Notes: a model not told the origin generated them from the letters alone. DNA of 64,000 bases from Pullulanibacillus sp. KACC 23026 (GCF_029094525.1 NZ_CP119107.1:3720001-3784000); one strand, 5' to 3'; counted from the first letter of the stretch, positions 16,706 to 26,627 are shown. Numbers and translations are program-made.

Positions 16706-17362
16706 TTAATTTTTCCAATCAGCGGCAAATTTTTCAATGCCTTGATCGGTTAAAGGATGCTTGGATAATTGTTCAATGACTTTAAATGGAATAGTGGCAA
16801 TATGAGCACCCGCTAAAGCCACTCGAGTAACATGGTCAGGATGACGAACAGAAGCCGCAATGATTTGTGTATCTAAATCGTGAATAGCGAACAATTCAGC
16901 TATACGCGTAACCAGTTGAACGCCATCTTCACTAATATCATCCAGGCGGCCTAGGAATGGGGAAACATATGTAGCACCTGCGCGAGCTGCCAATAAAGCT
17001 TGGTTAACACTGAAAATTAGCGTAACATTCGTTTTAACGCCTTTTTTTGTGAGGTAACGGCAAGCCTCTAAACCTGCTAAAGTCATTGGAAGCTTGATGG
17101 TAATTTTAGAATCGCCACCATTAATTTTAATTAGTTCATTAGCTTCAGCAATCATTTGCTCGGCTGTAACAGCATGAGGTGTGACTTCAGCTGAAACAGA
17201 CTCCACCTCAGGAACAGCATTTAGAATTTCTTCAATACGATCCTCAAACTTGACGCCTTCTTTAGCGACTAGAGATGGATTGGTTGTTACACCAGATAAA
17301 ACACCAATCTTATAAGCCTTTTTAATATCGTCTAAATTTGCTGTGTCAATAAAAAATTTCAT
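16706..17362 (-). CDS. tal: Transaldolase (small Tal/fructose-6-phosphate aldolase-like type)
   Basis: A 218-residue TIM barrel of the short transaldolase/MipB/Fsa subfamily, interconverting sedoheptulose-7-phosphate plus glyceraldehyde-3-phosphate and erythrose-4-phosphate plus fructose-6-phosphate. Seen: [34 protein letters not shown], the Schiff-base lysine in KITIKLPMT (about residue 89), [29 protein letters not shown], and [22 protein letters not shown]. Length and motifs are typical of Bacillus transaldolase. It lies 137 bases after transketolase on the same strand, a sensible partner in the non-oxidative pentose-phosphate pathway that would absorb pentoses from the hemicellulose enzymes nearby. 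Ends in a terminator. Confidence 0.92.
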   Translation of the reverse strand: MKFFIDTANLDDIKKAYKIGVLSGVTTNPSLVAKEGVKFEDRIEEILNAVPEVESVSAEVTPHAVTAEQMIAEANELIKINGGDSKITIKLPMTLAGLEACRYLTKKGVKTNVTLIFSVNQALLAARAGATYVSPFLGRLDDISEDGVQLVTRIAELFAIHDLDTQIIAASVRHPDHVTRVALAGAHIATIPFKVIEQLSKHPLTDQGIEKFAADWKN

Positions 17363-17499
17363 GTTTCTACCCCTCCATATTTAATAAATCTCTTATTCAA
17401 CTAGCATAGACGTCTTTTGAATCATGAACCATTCAAAAAACGCCTGCTAATTCTTAAGCTTTTAATCAGAAGCCTAAATTTATATTAAAATAGCTTTGA

Positions 17500-19497
17500 T
17501 TAACGATTTTTTACTAATTGGACAATCGTTTCTGGTGTAAAGCCAAAATGCTTCATAACAGCTCCACCGTTTCCGGAAGCCCCAAACGTATCGATAGAAA
17601 GGATTTTCCCTTCAGCGCCAGCATATCGATCCCAGCCTAATGAAACGCCCATTTCAACCGCCACGCGATTCTTAACGGATGCAGGAAGGACTGACTCCTT
17701 ATACTCCGCGGATTGCTTATTAAATAATTCCCAGCTTGGCATAGCTACTAAACGGACAGACGTATTGTCTTTTTCGAGCTCTGCTTTCGCTTTTGATGCT
17801 AAGGCAACTTCAGAGCCTGTAGCGATTAAAATAACATCCGGATTAGAATTCGTTTCAGATAAAACATAAGCTCCTTTAGAAACCTTATCTAAGTTAGCCT
17901 TTGTTTCATTGAAAACAGGAAGATTTTGACGGCTCAATACGAGTACAACAGGACCTTCTGTTTGTTGCAAAGCGTAAGCCCAAGCACTTGCAGTCTCATT
18001 AGCATCCGTTGGTCGAATGACGGTTAATCCAGGAATCGCACGAAGCGCCGCCAAATGTTCAACTGGCTCATGCGTCGGTCCATCCTCACCTACGGCAATA
18101 GAATCATGCGTAAAGACATAGGTTACTGGAAGCTTGGATAAAGCTGCCAACCGAATGGAAGGACGTAAGTAATCATTAAATACAAAGAACGTGCTGACAA
18201 AAGGCTTAAGGCCGCCATGATAAGCCATTCCATTTGCTGCTGCTCCCATCGCATGCTCACGAACACCGAAATACACATTACGTGCTGCATAGGATTCAAC
18301 CGCGAAGATTTGTTCACCTTCAATTTCAGTCATCGTGGAGTGTGAAAGGTCTGCACTTCCTCCGAAAATAGCTGGAACTGATTTCACAAAATGATTAATG
18401 GCTTTACCGCTCGCAACACGAGTTGAAACCTCTTTATCAGGATCGAAAGTTAAAATGTCGTTAGCTTCAATAAGAACCGTTCCATCAATCGCTTTGCTTA
18501 ATTGATCCGCTAATTCTGGGTAAGCTTGCTTATAGGCATCAAAGGCTTGATTCCAAGATTTTTCAGCCTCGACCCCTTTTGCCTTCAACTGTTCAAAATG
18601 AGCTTTGACTTCTTCAGGAACATAGAAGTCCTCTTCGTAAAGCCAATCATAAGCTTTCTTGGTTGCTTTGGCTTCTTCAGCGCCAAGAGGAGCACCGTGT
18701 GCTTTATTCGTTCCGGCTACTTTTGGACTGCCAAAACCAATTATGGTTCTAACTTCAATAATAGTTGGCTGGTCTGAGTTGGCTTTAGCTTCTTCAATAG
18801 CCTTTGTGATCGCGCCAATATCATTGCCATCTTCCACTTTTAAATACTGCCAATGAGCGGATTGAGCTCTCTTCTCAATATCTTCTGAGAAAGAAACATT
18901 GAGTTCTCCATCTAATGAAATATCGTTGGAATCATAAAGAACGACGAGCTTGCCTAACTTCATATGACCGGCCATGGACATAGCTTCATAAGAGATGCCC
19001 TCCATGAGATCCCCATCACCTACTATCGCATAAGTAAAGTGATCAATAACCGAATGCCCATCTTTGTTAAATTTGGCAGCGAGGTGAGCTTCTGCCATAG
19101 CCATACCGACCGCATTGGCAATACCTTGGCCTAGAGGCCCGGTTGTCGCTTCAACACCTGGTGTATGTCCGAATTCTGGATGTCCTGGTGTCAAGCTGTC
19201 TAGTTGGCGGAAATTTTTCAAATCATCAATCGATACATTATAACCAGCTAAGTGAAGCAGGCTATAAAGCAATGTCGAGCCATGACCGGCAGATAGAACA
19301 AAGCGGTCACGGTTAAACCATTTCGGGTTAGCTGGATTGTGTGCCATGTGGTTGGCCCATAGAGCATAAGCCATTGGCGCTGCTCCCATAGGAAGGCCAG
19401 GGTGACCAGAGTTTGCCGCATTTATCGCATCTATTGCTAATGTCCGAATGGTTGTTACGGCTAATTTTTCAACGTCTTGTGTTGTTTGTATTGCCAT
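17500..19497 (-). CDS. tkt: Transketolase
   Basis: A 665-residue thiamine-diphosphate transketolase of the pentose-phosphate pathway. The N-terminal TPP domain has [59 protein letters not shown] and the TPP/Mg motif [13 protein letters not shown] ending in N ([10 protein letters not shown]). The middle domain has [17 protein letters not shown] and [17 protein letters not shown] with the catalytic Glu, and [28 protein letters not shown]. The C-terminal domain ends [16 protein letters not shown]. The length is standard. ATG with a purine-rich site upstream. It is upstream of transaldolase on the same strand and may be co-transcribed with it. Confidence 0.95.
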   Translation of the reverse strand: MAIQTTQDVEKLAVTTIRTLAIDAINAANSGHPGLPMGAAPMAYALWANHMAHNPANPKWFNRDRFVLSAGHGSTLLYSLLHLAGYNVSIDDLKNFRQLDSLTPGHPEFGHTPGVEATTGPLGQGIANAVGMAMAEAHLAAKFNKDGHSVIDHFTYAIVGDGDLMEGISYEAMSMAGHMKLGKLVVLYDSNDISLDGELNVSFSEDIEKRAQSAHWQYLKVEDGNDIGAITKAIEEAKANSDQPTIIEVRTIIGFGSPKVAGTNKAHGAPLGAEEAKATKKAYDWLYEEDFYVPEEVKAHFEQLKAKGVEAEKSWNQAFDAYKQAYPELADQLSKAIDGTVLIEANDILTFDPDKEVSTRVASGKAINHFVKSVPAIFGGSADLSHSTMTEIEGEQIFAVESYAARNVYFGVREHAMGAAANGMAYHGGLKPFVSTFFVFNDYLRPSIRLAALSKLPVTYVFTHDSIAVGEDGPTHEPVEHLAALRAIPGLTVIRPTDANETASAWAYALQQTEGPVVLVLSRQNLPVFNETKANLDKVSKGAYVLSETNSNPDVILIATGSEVALASKAKAELEKDNTSVRLVAMPSWELFNKQSAEYKESVLPASVKNRVAVEMGVSLGWDRYAGAEGKILSIDTFGASGNGGAVMKHFGFTPETIVQLVKNR

Positions 19498-19892
19498 AGT
19501 TTTTCCTCTCCTTCATTTCTATTAAACTTTTATGTAAGTTCCAAAGACCATCATACCATATACTTATATAAAATATTTAAGTTCGAAATTTTCTTTAGAA
19601 TAGTAGTCAAGTCTCTTTTCAATGAAATCATATCACGGTATACTTACTTTGTCTAACAACCACACTAAGTAAACTAACCATTTTCTGAATAATTATTTTT
19701 AATCATCAACTTAATTTTACCCCTTTCTTCTTGCCTTTTCTACAAACAACCAGTTATTTTACAAGTGTAGTTAGATGACTTAACTTATTACATGGACTTT
19801 ATTAATCTCTGAGTCTTCTTAACTCATCTCCAACGTCTCACGGGTGCAGACATTTTATTTTTTATCAAAAATTACCAGAAGGGATTTTGTAC
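19498..19892. other. Divergent promoter region between tkt and the GH2 gene
   Basis: Nearly 400 AT-rich bases between divergently transcribed genes. Both promoters should be here. No cre-like box, strong palindrome or convincing hexamer pair was found by eye. Confidence 0.35.
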
Positions 19893-22800
19893 ATGAAAAC
19901 TAAAAAGGTCCTGTTTAATGACCGATGGCAATTTGCCAAGAGCCCCCTTGAAGTAACCGATCCAACTCACTTAACCTTTCAACCGATTGATCTTCCGCAT
20001 GATTGGTTGATTGCTGATTCACTGAATTTATACGAAAACAGCATTGGCTGGTATAAAAAAACATTTCACTGTTCTGAAAAAGCCGATCACCTTTTACTCA
20101 ACTTTGATGGCGTTTACATGGATTCTACCCTTTATGTTAATCAGCAATTAATCGGTGAATGGAAATATGGCTACTCCTCATTTGAACATGAAATCACAGA
20201 CGCCGTGGTCATAGGCGAAAATGAAATTCTTGTTAAAGTCGTCCACCAAAGTCCAAATAGCCGCTGGTATTCAGGGGCTGGCATTTATCGCAATGTCTGG
20301 CTTAAAGAACGAAACAAAACCCATATTAAAACAGACGGGATTTACATAAGCCTAAACCAAAGCGAGAACAACTGGACAATCGAGGTCGAGACGGATCTAT
20401 CCGTTTCAGAAGACGTGAAGCTCTCTCATCAGATCTTTTATAAGGAGAACTTGATCACGACCGTTTCAAACACACTTACAGCTGCCCCTCATTTTGAAAG
20501 CGATGTCTTAGATCGGCAGATGATTCAAATCAAGGACCCGCACCTTTGGAGCCCTGACTTTCCCAATCTTTATCAACTTGTTACACGACTAGAACCGATT
20601 ACCGAAGAATCACAAATGTCAAAAATGGAAGCGCTTGAAGGCTTAACCCAGAACATCGGCTTTAGAACGATTCAATTAGATCCGAATGAAGGCTTTATAT
20701 TGAATGGAAATAAACTCAAATTGAATGGCGTTTGTGAGCATCATGATTTAGGTGCCTTAGGGGCTGCTTTTAATAAAACAGCTTTAAAGAGGCGGCTTTC
20801 CCTGTTAAAAGAAATGGGTGTTAATGCGATCCGAACCGCCCATAATATGCCAGCGCCAGAGTTAATGGACTTAGCCGATGAAATGGGATTTGTCATCGTC
20901 TCGGAAGCCTTTGATATGTGGGAGCGTCCAAAGACCACTTATGACTATGCCAGATTTTTTAAAGAATGGGCAAAGACTGATGTCAAAAGCTGGGTCATGC
21001 GTGATCGAAACCATCCGAGCTTAGGTTTGTGGAGTATCGGCAATGAAATCTATGATACACATGCCGATGACCGCGGCCTCGCCATCGCCAAAATGCTTAT
21101 GGAGGAAGTCCGAAAATATGATCCTAAAGAAAATGCACGGGTAACCATTGGCTCCAACTATATGCCATGGGAGAATGCCCAAAAGGTTGCGGATCTCGTC
21201 AAAGTAGCCGGCTATAATTATGCAGAAAAGTATTATCACACGCATCATACCGAGCATCCCGACTGGATCATTTACGGCAGTGAAACAGCCTCAGTTGTGC
21301 AAAGCCGCGGCATTTACCACTTCCCATATGATGCTTCCATTCTGGCTGATGATGATGAACAATGTTCAGCACTTGGAAACAGTTCTACAAGTTGGGGAGC
21401 CAAGTCAGCTGAAGCTTGCATTCTAGCAGAGCGAGAGACTCCCTTTTCTCTCGGTCAATTTATTTGGACGGGATTCGATTATATTGGAGAACCGACCCCC
21501 TACCATACAAAAAACGCTTATTTCGGACAATTGGATACTGCCACTTTCAAAAAAGATTCTTTTTATATCTATCAAGCGGCATGGACCGATTACAAGACGC
21601 ACCCAATGGTCCATATCTTTCCATACTGGGATTTCAGCCCTGGACAAATGATCGATGTTCGCGTCGCTTCAAATGCCCCTCGCATTGAACTCTTGGTAAA
21701 TGGGGAAAGTGTTGGCACTCATGATATTGATCATGAAAACGGTACACAACTTGTCGGTTGGTGGAAGATCCCTTATACACACGGAGAATTAAAAGCCATT
21801 GCTTATGATGAGACGGGTCGGGTTATTGCAACAGATGTCCAGCATTCATTTGGCAATCAAAGCTCGATCTGCTTAACCCCAGATAAGGACGAGTTAACAG
21901 CCAATGGGACCGATTTAATGTTTGTTGAGATCGCGATAAAGGATGCGAGTGGCCATATGGTGGCAAACGCGACCAACCGTGTACATGTTCAGGTAACCGG
22001 TGCAGGACGATTAGTAGGGCTTGATAACGGTGACAGTACCGACTATGACTCTTATAAGGGGCTAAGCAGGCGCTTGTTCAGCGGCAAGCTCATGGCCATT
22101 ATCGCTTCCACCTTAGAACCAGGAACCATAAAGTTAGAAGTATCATCAAAAGGCTTAGAAACGGTCACAGCCGACTATACGGCTGTTCCAAGTCAAGAGA
22201 GCCTTCAAGGGGTTTCTGCTCAGATGAAGAATAGTGACTCACCTATTCTTTTAGGAAGCCTTGACGAGCTTCCATTGCGGAAAATTGAATTGATCAGTGA
22301 GTCTGGACAGCTTTTTAATGAAGAGACTAAAGAAATGATGGTCCGGGCAAAACTTTATCCTGAAGAGGCAAGCTACCAAGAGGTTCAATGGAGTGTCGTT
22401 AACGAAACTGGGATTGAATCTAACATGGCGAAGATAGAGGCCTGTGGACATGAAGCGAAGGTGACCGCTCTAGGCGATGGCGAATTTCGCGTCCGTTGTA
22501 CAAGTAAAAACGGCGGGGAAAAAGTGCGTTTGATCTCTCAGCTTGAATTTAAGGCAACGGGTCTTGGAACGGCCTTCAAGAACCCTTATGAATTTATTTC
22601 GGCAGGGCTTTATGATTACAGCAAAGGTGAGCTTGGAAATGGGAATGAACGCGGTGTGGCTACAAGCCGAGATGGCGAAACGCAAGTCGGATTTCGTGGC
22701 ATCGATTTTGGTTCATATGGCTCTGACACGATCACCCTTCCGATATTTGCTTTATCTGGTGACGAGTATCCTATACAGATTTGGGAAGGCATGCCGGATG

Positions 22801-23336
22801 AACCCGAAAGTGTCTTCTTGGGTGAATTTATTTATCAAAAAGAATCCAAATGGAATGTCTACCAAGCAGAAACCTATCAGTTGCCAAAAAGGTTAAAAGG
22901 AATCACTTCTATTTGTTTTGTTCTTCACCAAAAGGTTCATATAAAAGGCTTCTCTTTTGAAAAACAAACACGTGCCTTTGAACAAAATTCCGCTCGTGAT
23001 TGCGATTCGATCTATGGAGATTCATTTGTCTTAACGGACAACTGTGTTGAAAACATAGGAAATAACGTCTCATTAGTGTTCGACCACATGGACTTTGCTC
23101 AAAACGGTGCATCAAAAATTAGGATTTATGGGAGAACTCCTCTTCCTAACAACACGATTCATATCCGATTCGAGAATCAAAATGGAGAGAGCAATCAAAT
23201 CGTCGAATTCCGGCAATCCGAAAGCTATGAAGAACAGGTGTTTAACTTAGACACGATTACGGGAGAGCAGAAAGTCACCTTTATCTTTCTTCCCGGCAGC
23301 CAGTTTGATTTTGGCTGGTTCCGGTTTGAGCATTAA
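19893..23336 (+). CDS. GH2 glycoside hydrolase (beta-galactosidase-like) with long C-terminal extension
   Basis: An 1147-residue GH2 enzyme. It has an N-terminal jelly-roll (LPHDWLI, YENSIGWYKKTF), an immunoglobulin-like domain and a TIM barrel (LKLNGVCEHHDLGALGAAF, NAIRTAHNMPAPELMDLADEMGF). The acid/base is Glu about 385 in WSIGNEIYD and the nucleophile Glu about 464 in IYGSETAS. A DUF4982-like beta domain follows, then Big-like and carbohydrate-binding-like beta domains to the end, making it longer than a plain GH2. No signal peptide, so cytosolic. AAGGG lies 9 bases before the ATG at 19893. Substrate is uncertain: beta-galactoside is the default, but alpha-L-arabinopyranosyl or other hemicellulose side chains fit the context. 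It is on the opposite strand to the xylan cluster and appears monocistronic. Confidence 0.85.
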   Translation: MKTKKVLFNDRWQFAKSPLEVTDPTHLTFQPIDLPHDWLIADSLNLYENSIGWYKKTFHCSEKADHLLLNFDGVYMDSTLYVNQQLIGEWKYGYSSFEHEITDAVVIGENEILVKVVHQSPNSRWYSGAGIYRNVWLKERNKTHIKTDGIYISLNQSENNWTIEVETDLSVSEDVKLSHQIFYKENLITTVSNTLTAAPHFESDVLDRQMIQIKDPHLWSPDFPNLYQLVTRLEPITEESQMSKMEALEGLTQNIGFRTIQLDPNEGFILNGNKLKLNGVCEHHDLGALGAAFNKTALKRRLSLLKEMGVNAIRTAHNMPAPELMDLADEMGFVIVSEAFDMWERPKTTYDYARFFKEWAKTDVKSWVMRDRNHPSLGLWSIGNEIYDTHADDRGLAIAKMLMEEVRKYDPKENARVTIGSNYMPWENAQKVADLVKVAGYNYAEKYYHTHHTEHPDWIIYGSETASVVQSRGIYHFPYDASILADDDEQCSALGNSSTSWGAKSAEACILAERETPFSLGQFIWTGFDYIGEPTPYHTKNAYFGQLDTATFKKDSFYIYQAAWTDYKTHPMVHIFPYWDFSPGQMIDVRVASNAPRIELLVNGESVGTHDIDHENGTQLVGWWKIPYTHGELKAIAYDETGRVIATDVQHSFGNQSSICLTPDKDELTANGTDLMFVEIAIKDASGHMVANATNRVHVQVTGAGRLVGLDNGDSTDYDSYKGLSRRLFSGKLMAIIASTLEPGTIKLEVSSKGLETVTADYTAVPSQESLQGVSAQMKNSDSPILLGSLDELPLRKIELISESGQLFNEETKEMMVRAKLYPEEASYQEVQWSVVNETGIESNMAKIEACGHEAKVTALGDGEFRVRCTSKNGGEKVRLISQLEFKATGLGTAFKNPYEFISAGLYDYSKGELGNGNERGVATSRDGETQVGFRGIDFGSYGSDTITLPIFALSGDEYPIQIWEGMPDEPESVFLGEFIYQKESKWNVYQAETYQLPKRLKGITSICFVLHQKVHIKGFSFEKQTRAFEQNSARDCDSIYGDSFVLTDNCVENIGNNVSLVFDHMDFAQNGASKIRIYGRTPLPNNTIHIRFENQNGESNQIVEFRQSESYEEQVFNLDTITGEQKVTFIFLPGSQFDFGWFRFEH

Positions 23337-23382
23337 ACGGATAATGGACAAGGACAAATCAATCAAGCGTTAATAAGCTGAA

Positions 23383-23436
23383 AGCACCTCTTCTATAACC
23401 TGTATATAACAGGCTAATAAGAAAAGGTGCTCTTTA
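23383..23436. terminator. Bidirectional terminator between GH2 and the Nif3-like gene
   Basis: GAAAGCACCTCTTCT pairs with AGAAAAGGTGCTCTTT across an inner ACCTG..CAGGCT hairpin. It lies between two convergent genes. Confidence 0.6.
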
Positions 23437-23443
23437 AGTAGAT

Positions 23444-24235
23444 TTATATGAGTTGAAAGGCAGACTCTGTCGGAATAAAGTGAACAGGGATTGATGGCCA
23501 CTCTTCCTTGATTGTTCTGGCGAGGCCTTTCATTCCAGGCTCTTCACTCTCAGCATGCCCCACTATTAATAAAGCCTTATGATCGCCTTGGCTAATCGCA
23601 TCTCGGACATACTCCGGAGTTTCCCATTCTGGTCCTTCTCCATATAAGACTAAATCGAGATGATACTTTTCAAAAAGAGGGATCGCCGTTTCCCCTCCGC
23701 CTCGATACCCAACAAGCAAACCGACTCGAGAACAAGGCATGGATAAATTGCCTACACATCGTATATATTCGATACCCAATTTGTTTTTCACGTATTTTCC
23801 AACTTCTTGAACTGTCATTTCTGGAATTGATAAAATAGTCGCAACCGGTTGATGTTCCTCGACATAGTTGTCCCATTCTAACGCTTCCACTAACCCATTC
23901 GTAATTCCATCCGGCTGAAAACGGTGGATATAATCATGTAACCGAAAGATCGCAATCCCTGAGTCGTTGATTAGTTTTTGCTTCTTGTCATATACCCGAT
24001 TGAAATCAGAGGCCAATTTGTCCCAGTGACTGAAAAAGACACCTTCGTGAGTAATAAGCAGATTGGCACCGATCTCCACTGCTTTTTGGATGACCTCATA
24101 AGTAGGCATGAAGCTTACCGCTATCCCTGTCACAAGAGTCTCAAGTGCCCCCGCCTTAAGAGTATCCACCGTTTTTTCAAGCGCTCCAACGGGTTTGGTT
24201 AGAAAGTTGATGACATCCTCTACTCTAATTTCCAT
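23444..24235 (-). CDS. Nif3-like dinuclear-metal-centre protein
   Basis: About 263 residues resembling the Nif3/YqfO/YbgI family, which form toroidal hexamers with two metals per subunit; the biochemical role is poorly defined. Recognisable parts: an N-terminal VEDVINFLTKP, the first metal loop GANLLITHEGVFFSHW (usually His-His; here His-Glu), HDYIHRFQPDGITNGL, and a C-terminal GHAESEEPGMKGLA with the conserved His and Glu. The ATG at 24235 follows a GGGGGATGG stretch; a TTG at 24250 would give five more residues. It starts 17 bases after the deacetylase gene on the same strand, so probably an operon. The ligand change suggests a divergent subfamily. Confidence 0.7.
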   Translation of the reverse strand: MEIRVEDVINFLTKPVGALEKTVDTLKAGALETLVTGIAVSFMPTYEVIQKAVEIGANLLITHEGVFFSHWDKLASDFNRVYDKKQKLINDSGIAIFRLHDYIHRFQPDGITNGLVEALEWDNYVEEHQPVATILSIPEMTVQEVGKYVKNKLGIEYIRCVGNLSMPCSRVGLLVGYRGGGETAIPLFEKYHLDLVLYGEGPEWETPEYVRDAISQGDHKALLIVGHAESEEPGMKGLARTIKEEWPSIPVHFIPTESAFQLI

Positions 24236-24252
24236 TCGTCCATCCCCCAAAT

Positions 24253-24873
24253 TTATCTGGAAAGGCTTAACAGTTCACTTACCGTCACCAATTGATAGCC
24301 CGCTTTTGTCAGATCTCTTACAAGTAAGCGAACGGCTTCAATCGTTTGTGAACGATCCCCATACCCATCATGAAAAATGAGAATGCTGCCGTTCTGAACA
24401 TGCTTTCGCGATGCTGTATAAATATGATCGACACCAGGCTGCTCCCAATCGGTTGCCTCCATGTTTAAGGCTCCGATCGCTTCATAATCAAACTGATGTA
24501 CGACTGACTGAACGATCTCGTTAAAGGCAAGATACGGCGGTCTCATGATCGCTGGTTTCCTCCCCGTTAATGTTTCAATCAGCTTCTCATTCTGCCCAAG
24601 CTCTCGTTGAATGGCCGCTTCGTCGATTTCCGTCAAATTGGCATGAGTGTAACTATGATTGCCGATTTCATGCCCTTTTTCTGAGATAGTTTTGACAAGC
24701 TCAGGCTCTTTAACCATTTGTTCGCCAATCATAAAAAAAGTGGCCTTTCCAGACACCTCATCAAATATCTCCAACACTTGCGGGGTGTATATGGGATTAG
24801 GACCGTCATCAAAGGTAATCGCTACCGCCAATTCATCTGTATCGATTTTTGCAAGCGTGCTTTTAGATGCCAA
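24253..24873 (-). CDS. CE4 polysaccharide deacetylase, cytosolic
   Basis: A 206-residue NodB-homology (CE4) deacetylase. Canonical motifs: MT1 AVAITFDDGPNP (catalytic Asp), MT2 HEIGNHSYTHANL (metal His pair), MT3 RPPYLAFNE, MT4 ATDWEQPG and MT5 LIFHDGYGDRS. All metal and catalytic residues are present. There is no signal peptide or membrane anchor, unlike wall-peptidoglycan deacetylases, so a cytosolic substrate such as acetylated xylo-oligosaccharide is attractive given the xylan locus upstream (inference). TTG start with GGAGG about 8 bases upstream. Coupled to the Nif3-like gene. Confidence 0.85.
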   Translation of the reverse strand: MASKSTLAKIDTDELAVAITFDDGPNPIYTPQVLEIFDEVSGKATFFMIGEQMVKEPELVKTISEKGHEIGNHSYTHANLTEIDEAAIQRELGQNEKLIETLTGRKPAIMRPPYLAFNEIVQSVVHQFDYEAIGALNMEATDWEQPGVDHIYTASRKHVQNGSILIFHDGYGDRSQTIEAVRLLVRDLTKAGYQLVTVSELLSLSR

Positions 24874-24920
24874 GTTGATCCCTCCTACTTTTATAAAAAG
24901 CCTTAAATGGAGTCATTAAG

Positions 24921-24951
24921 AAAAGGAATGAGCGACTCATTCCTTTTTTTT
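24921..24951 (-). terminator. Terminator at the end of the VOC gene
   Basis: AAAAGGAATGAG-CGA-CTCATTCCTTTT is a perfect 12-bp stem. Its right arm contains the last codons and stop of the VOC gene on the minus strand. T-rich tracts flank both sides. It separates the xylan operon from the deacetylase-Nif3 pair. Confidence 0.75.
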
Positions 24952-25350
24952 AAGATGATTGATTCTTTCTTTTTGATCAACATGAAACTCGATGACATTG
25001 CCGTCTGGGTCGGTACAAAAAATTTGTGCAAAACCGCTCTGGCTAAAGGGCTTTTCAAGGACCGCCACGTTTTTTTCCTTCAAGTAACGAAGTGTCTCGT
25101 CATAGTCCTTTACTCGAATGGCAAAGTGACCGTCTTTCGTATCAATCGAAGAAGTGCTTCTTAAAGTCTTCGCTTCCGGATAAACGATCAAGTGAAGCTG
25201 TTGCTCACCGACTTGATACCAGGCACCCGGAAAGTCAAAATCTGGCCGCTTTAATTCAGGGAAGCCTAGGATATCTCCATAAAAATGCTTTGCTTTATCA
25301 AGGTCCGTTATCGCTATGCTCACATGATGAAAAGCCTTAATTTGAATCAA
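24937..25350 (-). CDS. VOC-family (glyoxalase/dioxygenase fold) protein
   Basis: A 137-residue single-domain vicinal-oxygen-chelate protein. It has two beta-alpha-beta-beta-beta modules: HHVSIAITDLDKAKHFYGDILGF (metal His near residue 8 or 9), then LHLIVYPEA, GHFAIRVKDYDETLRYLKEKNV, and a C-terminal FCTDPDGNVIEFHV carrying the metal Glu. The set of His, His and Glu is compatible with a metal-dependent lyase, isomerase or resistance enzyme; the substrate cannot be told. It follows the decayed oxidoreductase gene on the same strand at the end of the xylan/uronate operon. An AAGGAAGAATCGG region precedes the ATG. Confidence 0.8.
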   Translation of the reverse strand: MIQIKAFHHVSIAITDLDKAKHFYGDILGFPELKRPDFDFPGAWYQVGEQQLHLIVYPEAKTLRSTSSIDTKDGHFAIRVKDYDETLRYLKEKNVAVLEKPFSQSGFAQIFCTDPDGNVIEFHVDQKERINHLKKKE

Positions 25351-25365
25351 TTCCGATTCTTCCTT

Positions 25366-25730
25366 TCACTTGACTTTCGTGATCTCGTCAGCCGATTCTA
25401 TTTTAATAGCTTGATTTTCGGCTATGATACAGAGCTCTGCTGCCTTGAAGGCATGCTCTTGAGTCCTAGCCTTTTCAGTCCCGTTTAAACAGTCTAAAAT
25501 AAATTCACGAAAGAATGGATAGCCTACTTTTCCAGTCAGTTCAAAATGCTTTTCTCCTTGGTGGTTAACGCTTGTGTCCCCATATACCTCATCGTTTAGA
25601 TCATGTGACAGTGCTTGCTGTTTTGATTTTTCAGGATAGACAAGTTCGACAGTCATTCGGAAATTGTTGATACGCCTTTTAAATGGGCATTTGAGATAGA
25701 ACCAGATCCAATAATTCCTATAGTTATCAT
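25366..25730 (-). pseudogene. Remnant of a Gfo/Idh/MocA-family oxidoreductase with large internal deletion
   Basis: A perfect start region survives: a GGAGGAGGTG site, ATG at 25730, and a 25-residue Rossmann N terminus with GIIGSGSISNAHLKG (NAD-binding Gly-x-Gly). It ends at TGA (25653-25655). From 25656 the next frame encodes 96 residues with GYPFFREFILDCLNG and EHAFKAAELCIIAE, the C terminus of the same family. About 200 or more residues of the middle are missing and the two pieces are out of frame. Family members oxidise sugars and cyclitols, so the intact ancestor probably acted on a uronate or other sugar in this operon. The 96-residue frame could be called as a small gene but is a fragment. 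Confidence 0.8.
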
Positions 25731-25761
25731 GGTTACACCTCCTCCGAGATGCTTTCCCGTT

Positions 25762-26607
25762 TTAAACGCCTGAATAAGCCATAAACCCGCCGTCAACAGG
25801 AACACTGATCCCCGTCACAAAACCGCTCGTTCCGTCATCCACAAGCCAAAGAAGGGTTCCAAGCAAATCCTCTGGACTGCCTAGACGTCTCATCGGCGTA
25901 TGGGAGAGAATCTTTTTGGTTCGATCCGTATAGGACCCGTCCGAATTTGTTAATAGATTTCGGTTTTGCTCCGTCAAAAAGAAACCCGGTGCAATCGCAT
26001 TGACGCGGATGCCTGCTTCTGCGAAATGAACCGCCAACCATTTCGTAAAATTCTCGATAGCCGATTTAGCTGCACTATAGGCTGGAACCTTTGTCATGGG
26101 GCTTGGTGCACTCATAGATGAGATATTAATAATGGATCCCTTTTGCTGAATGAGCTCCTGCCCAAAGACTTGGCTCGGAATAAAGGTCCCAATAAAATTT
26201 AAGTTAAAAACGAAGTCAAAGCCTTCTGGTTTCAAATCAAAGAAGCTCACAATATCAGCTTGATTAAGGTCCTCTTTTTCAAAAATTTCCTTAGTTGTAA
26301 TGCCATCCGGGTGATTCCCGCCTGCCCCATTGATGAGAAGGTCACATCGTCCATAATGGTCCAAAACTTTTTCCTTCGCTTTTTGAACACTTTCCACACT
26401 CAACACATTGCATTCAACAGCCAAAGCATCCCCGCCATTTTCGACAATCTCACGGGCTACCTTATCACCTTTCTCAAACGTACGATTCAAAATCGCAACC
26501 TTCATCCCTTGACGCCCGAGCTCTTTTGCCATACAGCCGCAGAGAACACCGCCTCCGCCTGTCACAACCGCAACTTTCCCTTTTAACTGATCATGTATAG
26601 GTAACAT
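25762..26607 (-). CDS. uxuB: D-mannonate oxidoreductase (fructuronate reductase), SDR type
   Basis: A 281-residue classical SDR similar to the Bacillus YjmF/UxuB type, which reduces D-fructuronate to D-mannonate with NAD(P)H. Motifs: cofactor loop [31 protein letters not shown] (a long insert typical of mannonate oxidoreductases follows), NISSMSA (catalytic Ser), and [14 protein letters not shown] (catalytic Tyr and Lys), ending [12 protein letters not shown]. It is 20 bases downstream of the GH10 xylanase on the same strand. Together with uxuA, kdgK and kdgA it completes the fructuronate-to-KDPG route. The assignment among sugar SDRs rests on the long insert and context. Confidence 0.85.
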   Translation of the reverse strand: MLPIHDQLKGKVAVVTGGGGVLCGCMAKELGRQGMKVAILNRTFEKGDKVAREIVENGGDALAVECNVLSVESVQKAKEKVLDHYGRCDLLINGAGGNHPDGITTKEIFEKEDLNQADIVSFFDLKPEGFDFVFNLNFIGTFIPSQVFGQELIQQKGSIINISSMSAPSPMTKVPAYSAAKSAIENFTKWLAVHFAEAGIRVNAIAPGFFLTEQNRNLLTNSDGSYTDRTKKILSHTPMRRLGSPEDLLGTLLWLVDDGTSGFVTGISVPVDGGFMAYSGV

Positions 26608-26627
26608 GTCATCCCTCCACTCAAAAG

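Noticed and set aside
25366-25656. Functional 96-residue protein gene
   Set aside because: Its sequence is the C-terminal end of a Gfo/Idh/MocA oxidoreductase and the matching N terminus lies directly upstream out of frame, so it is part of a pseudogene.
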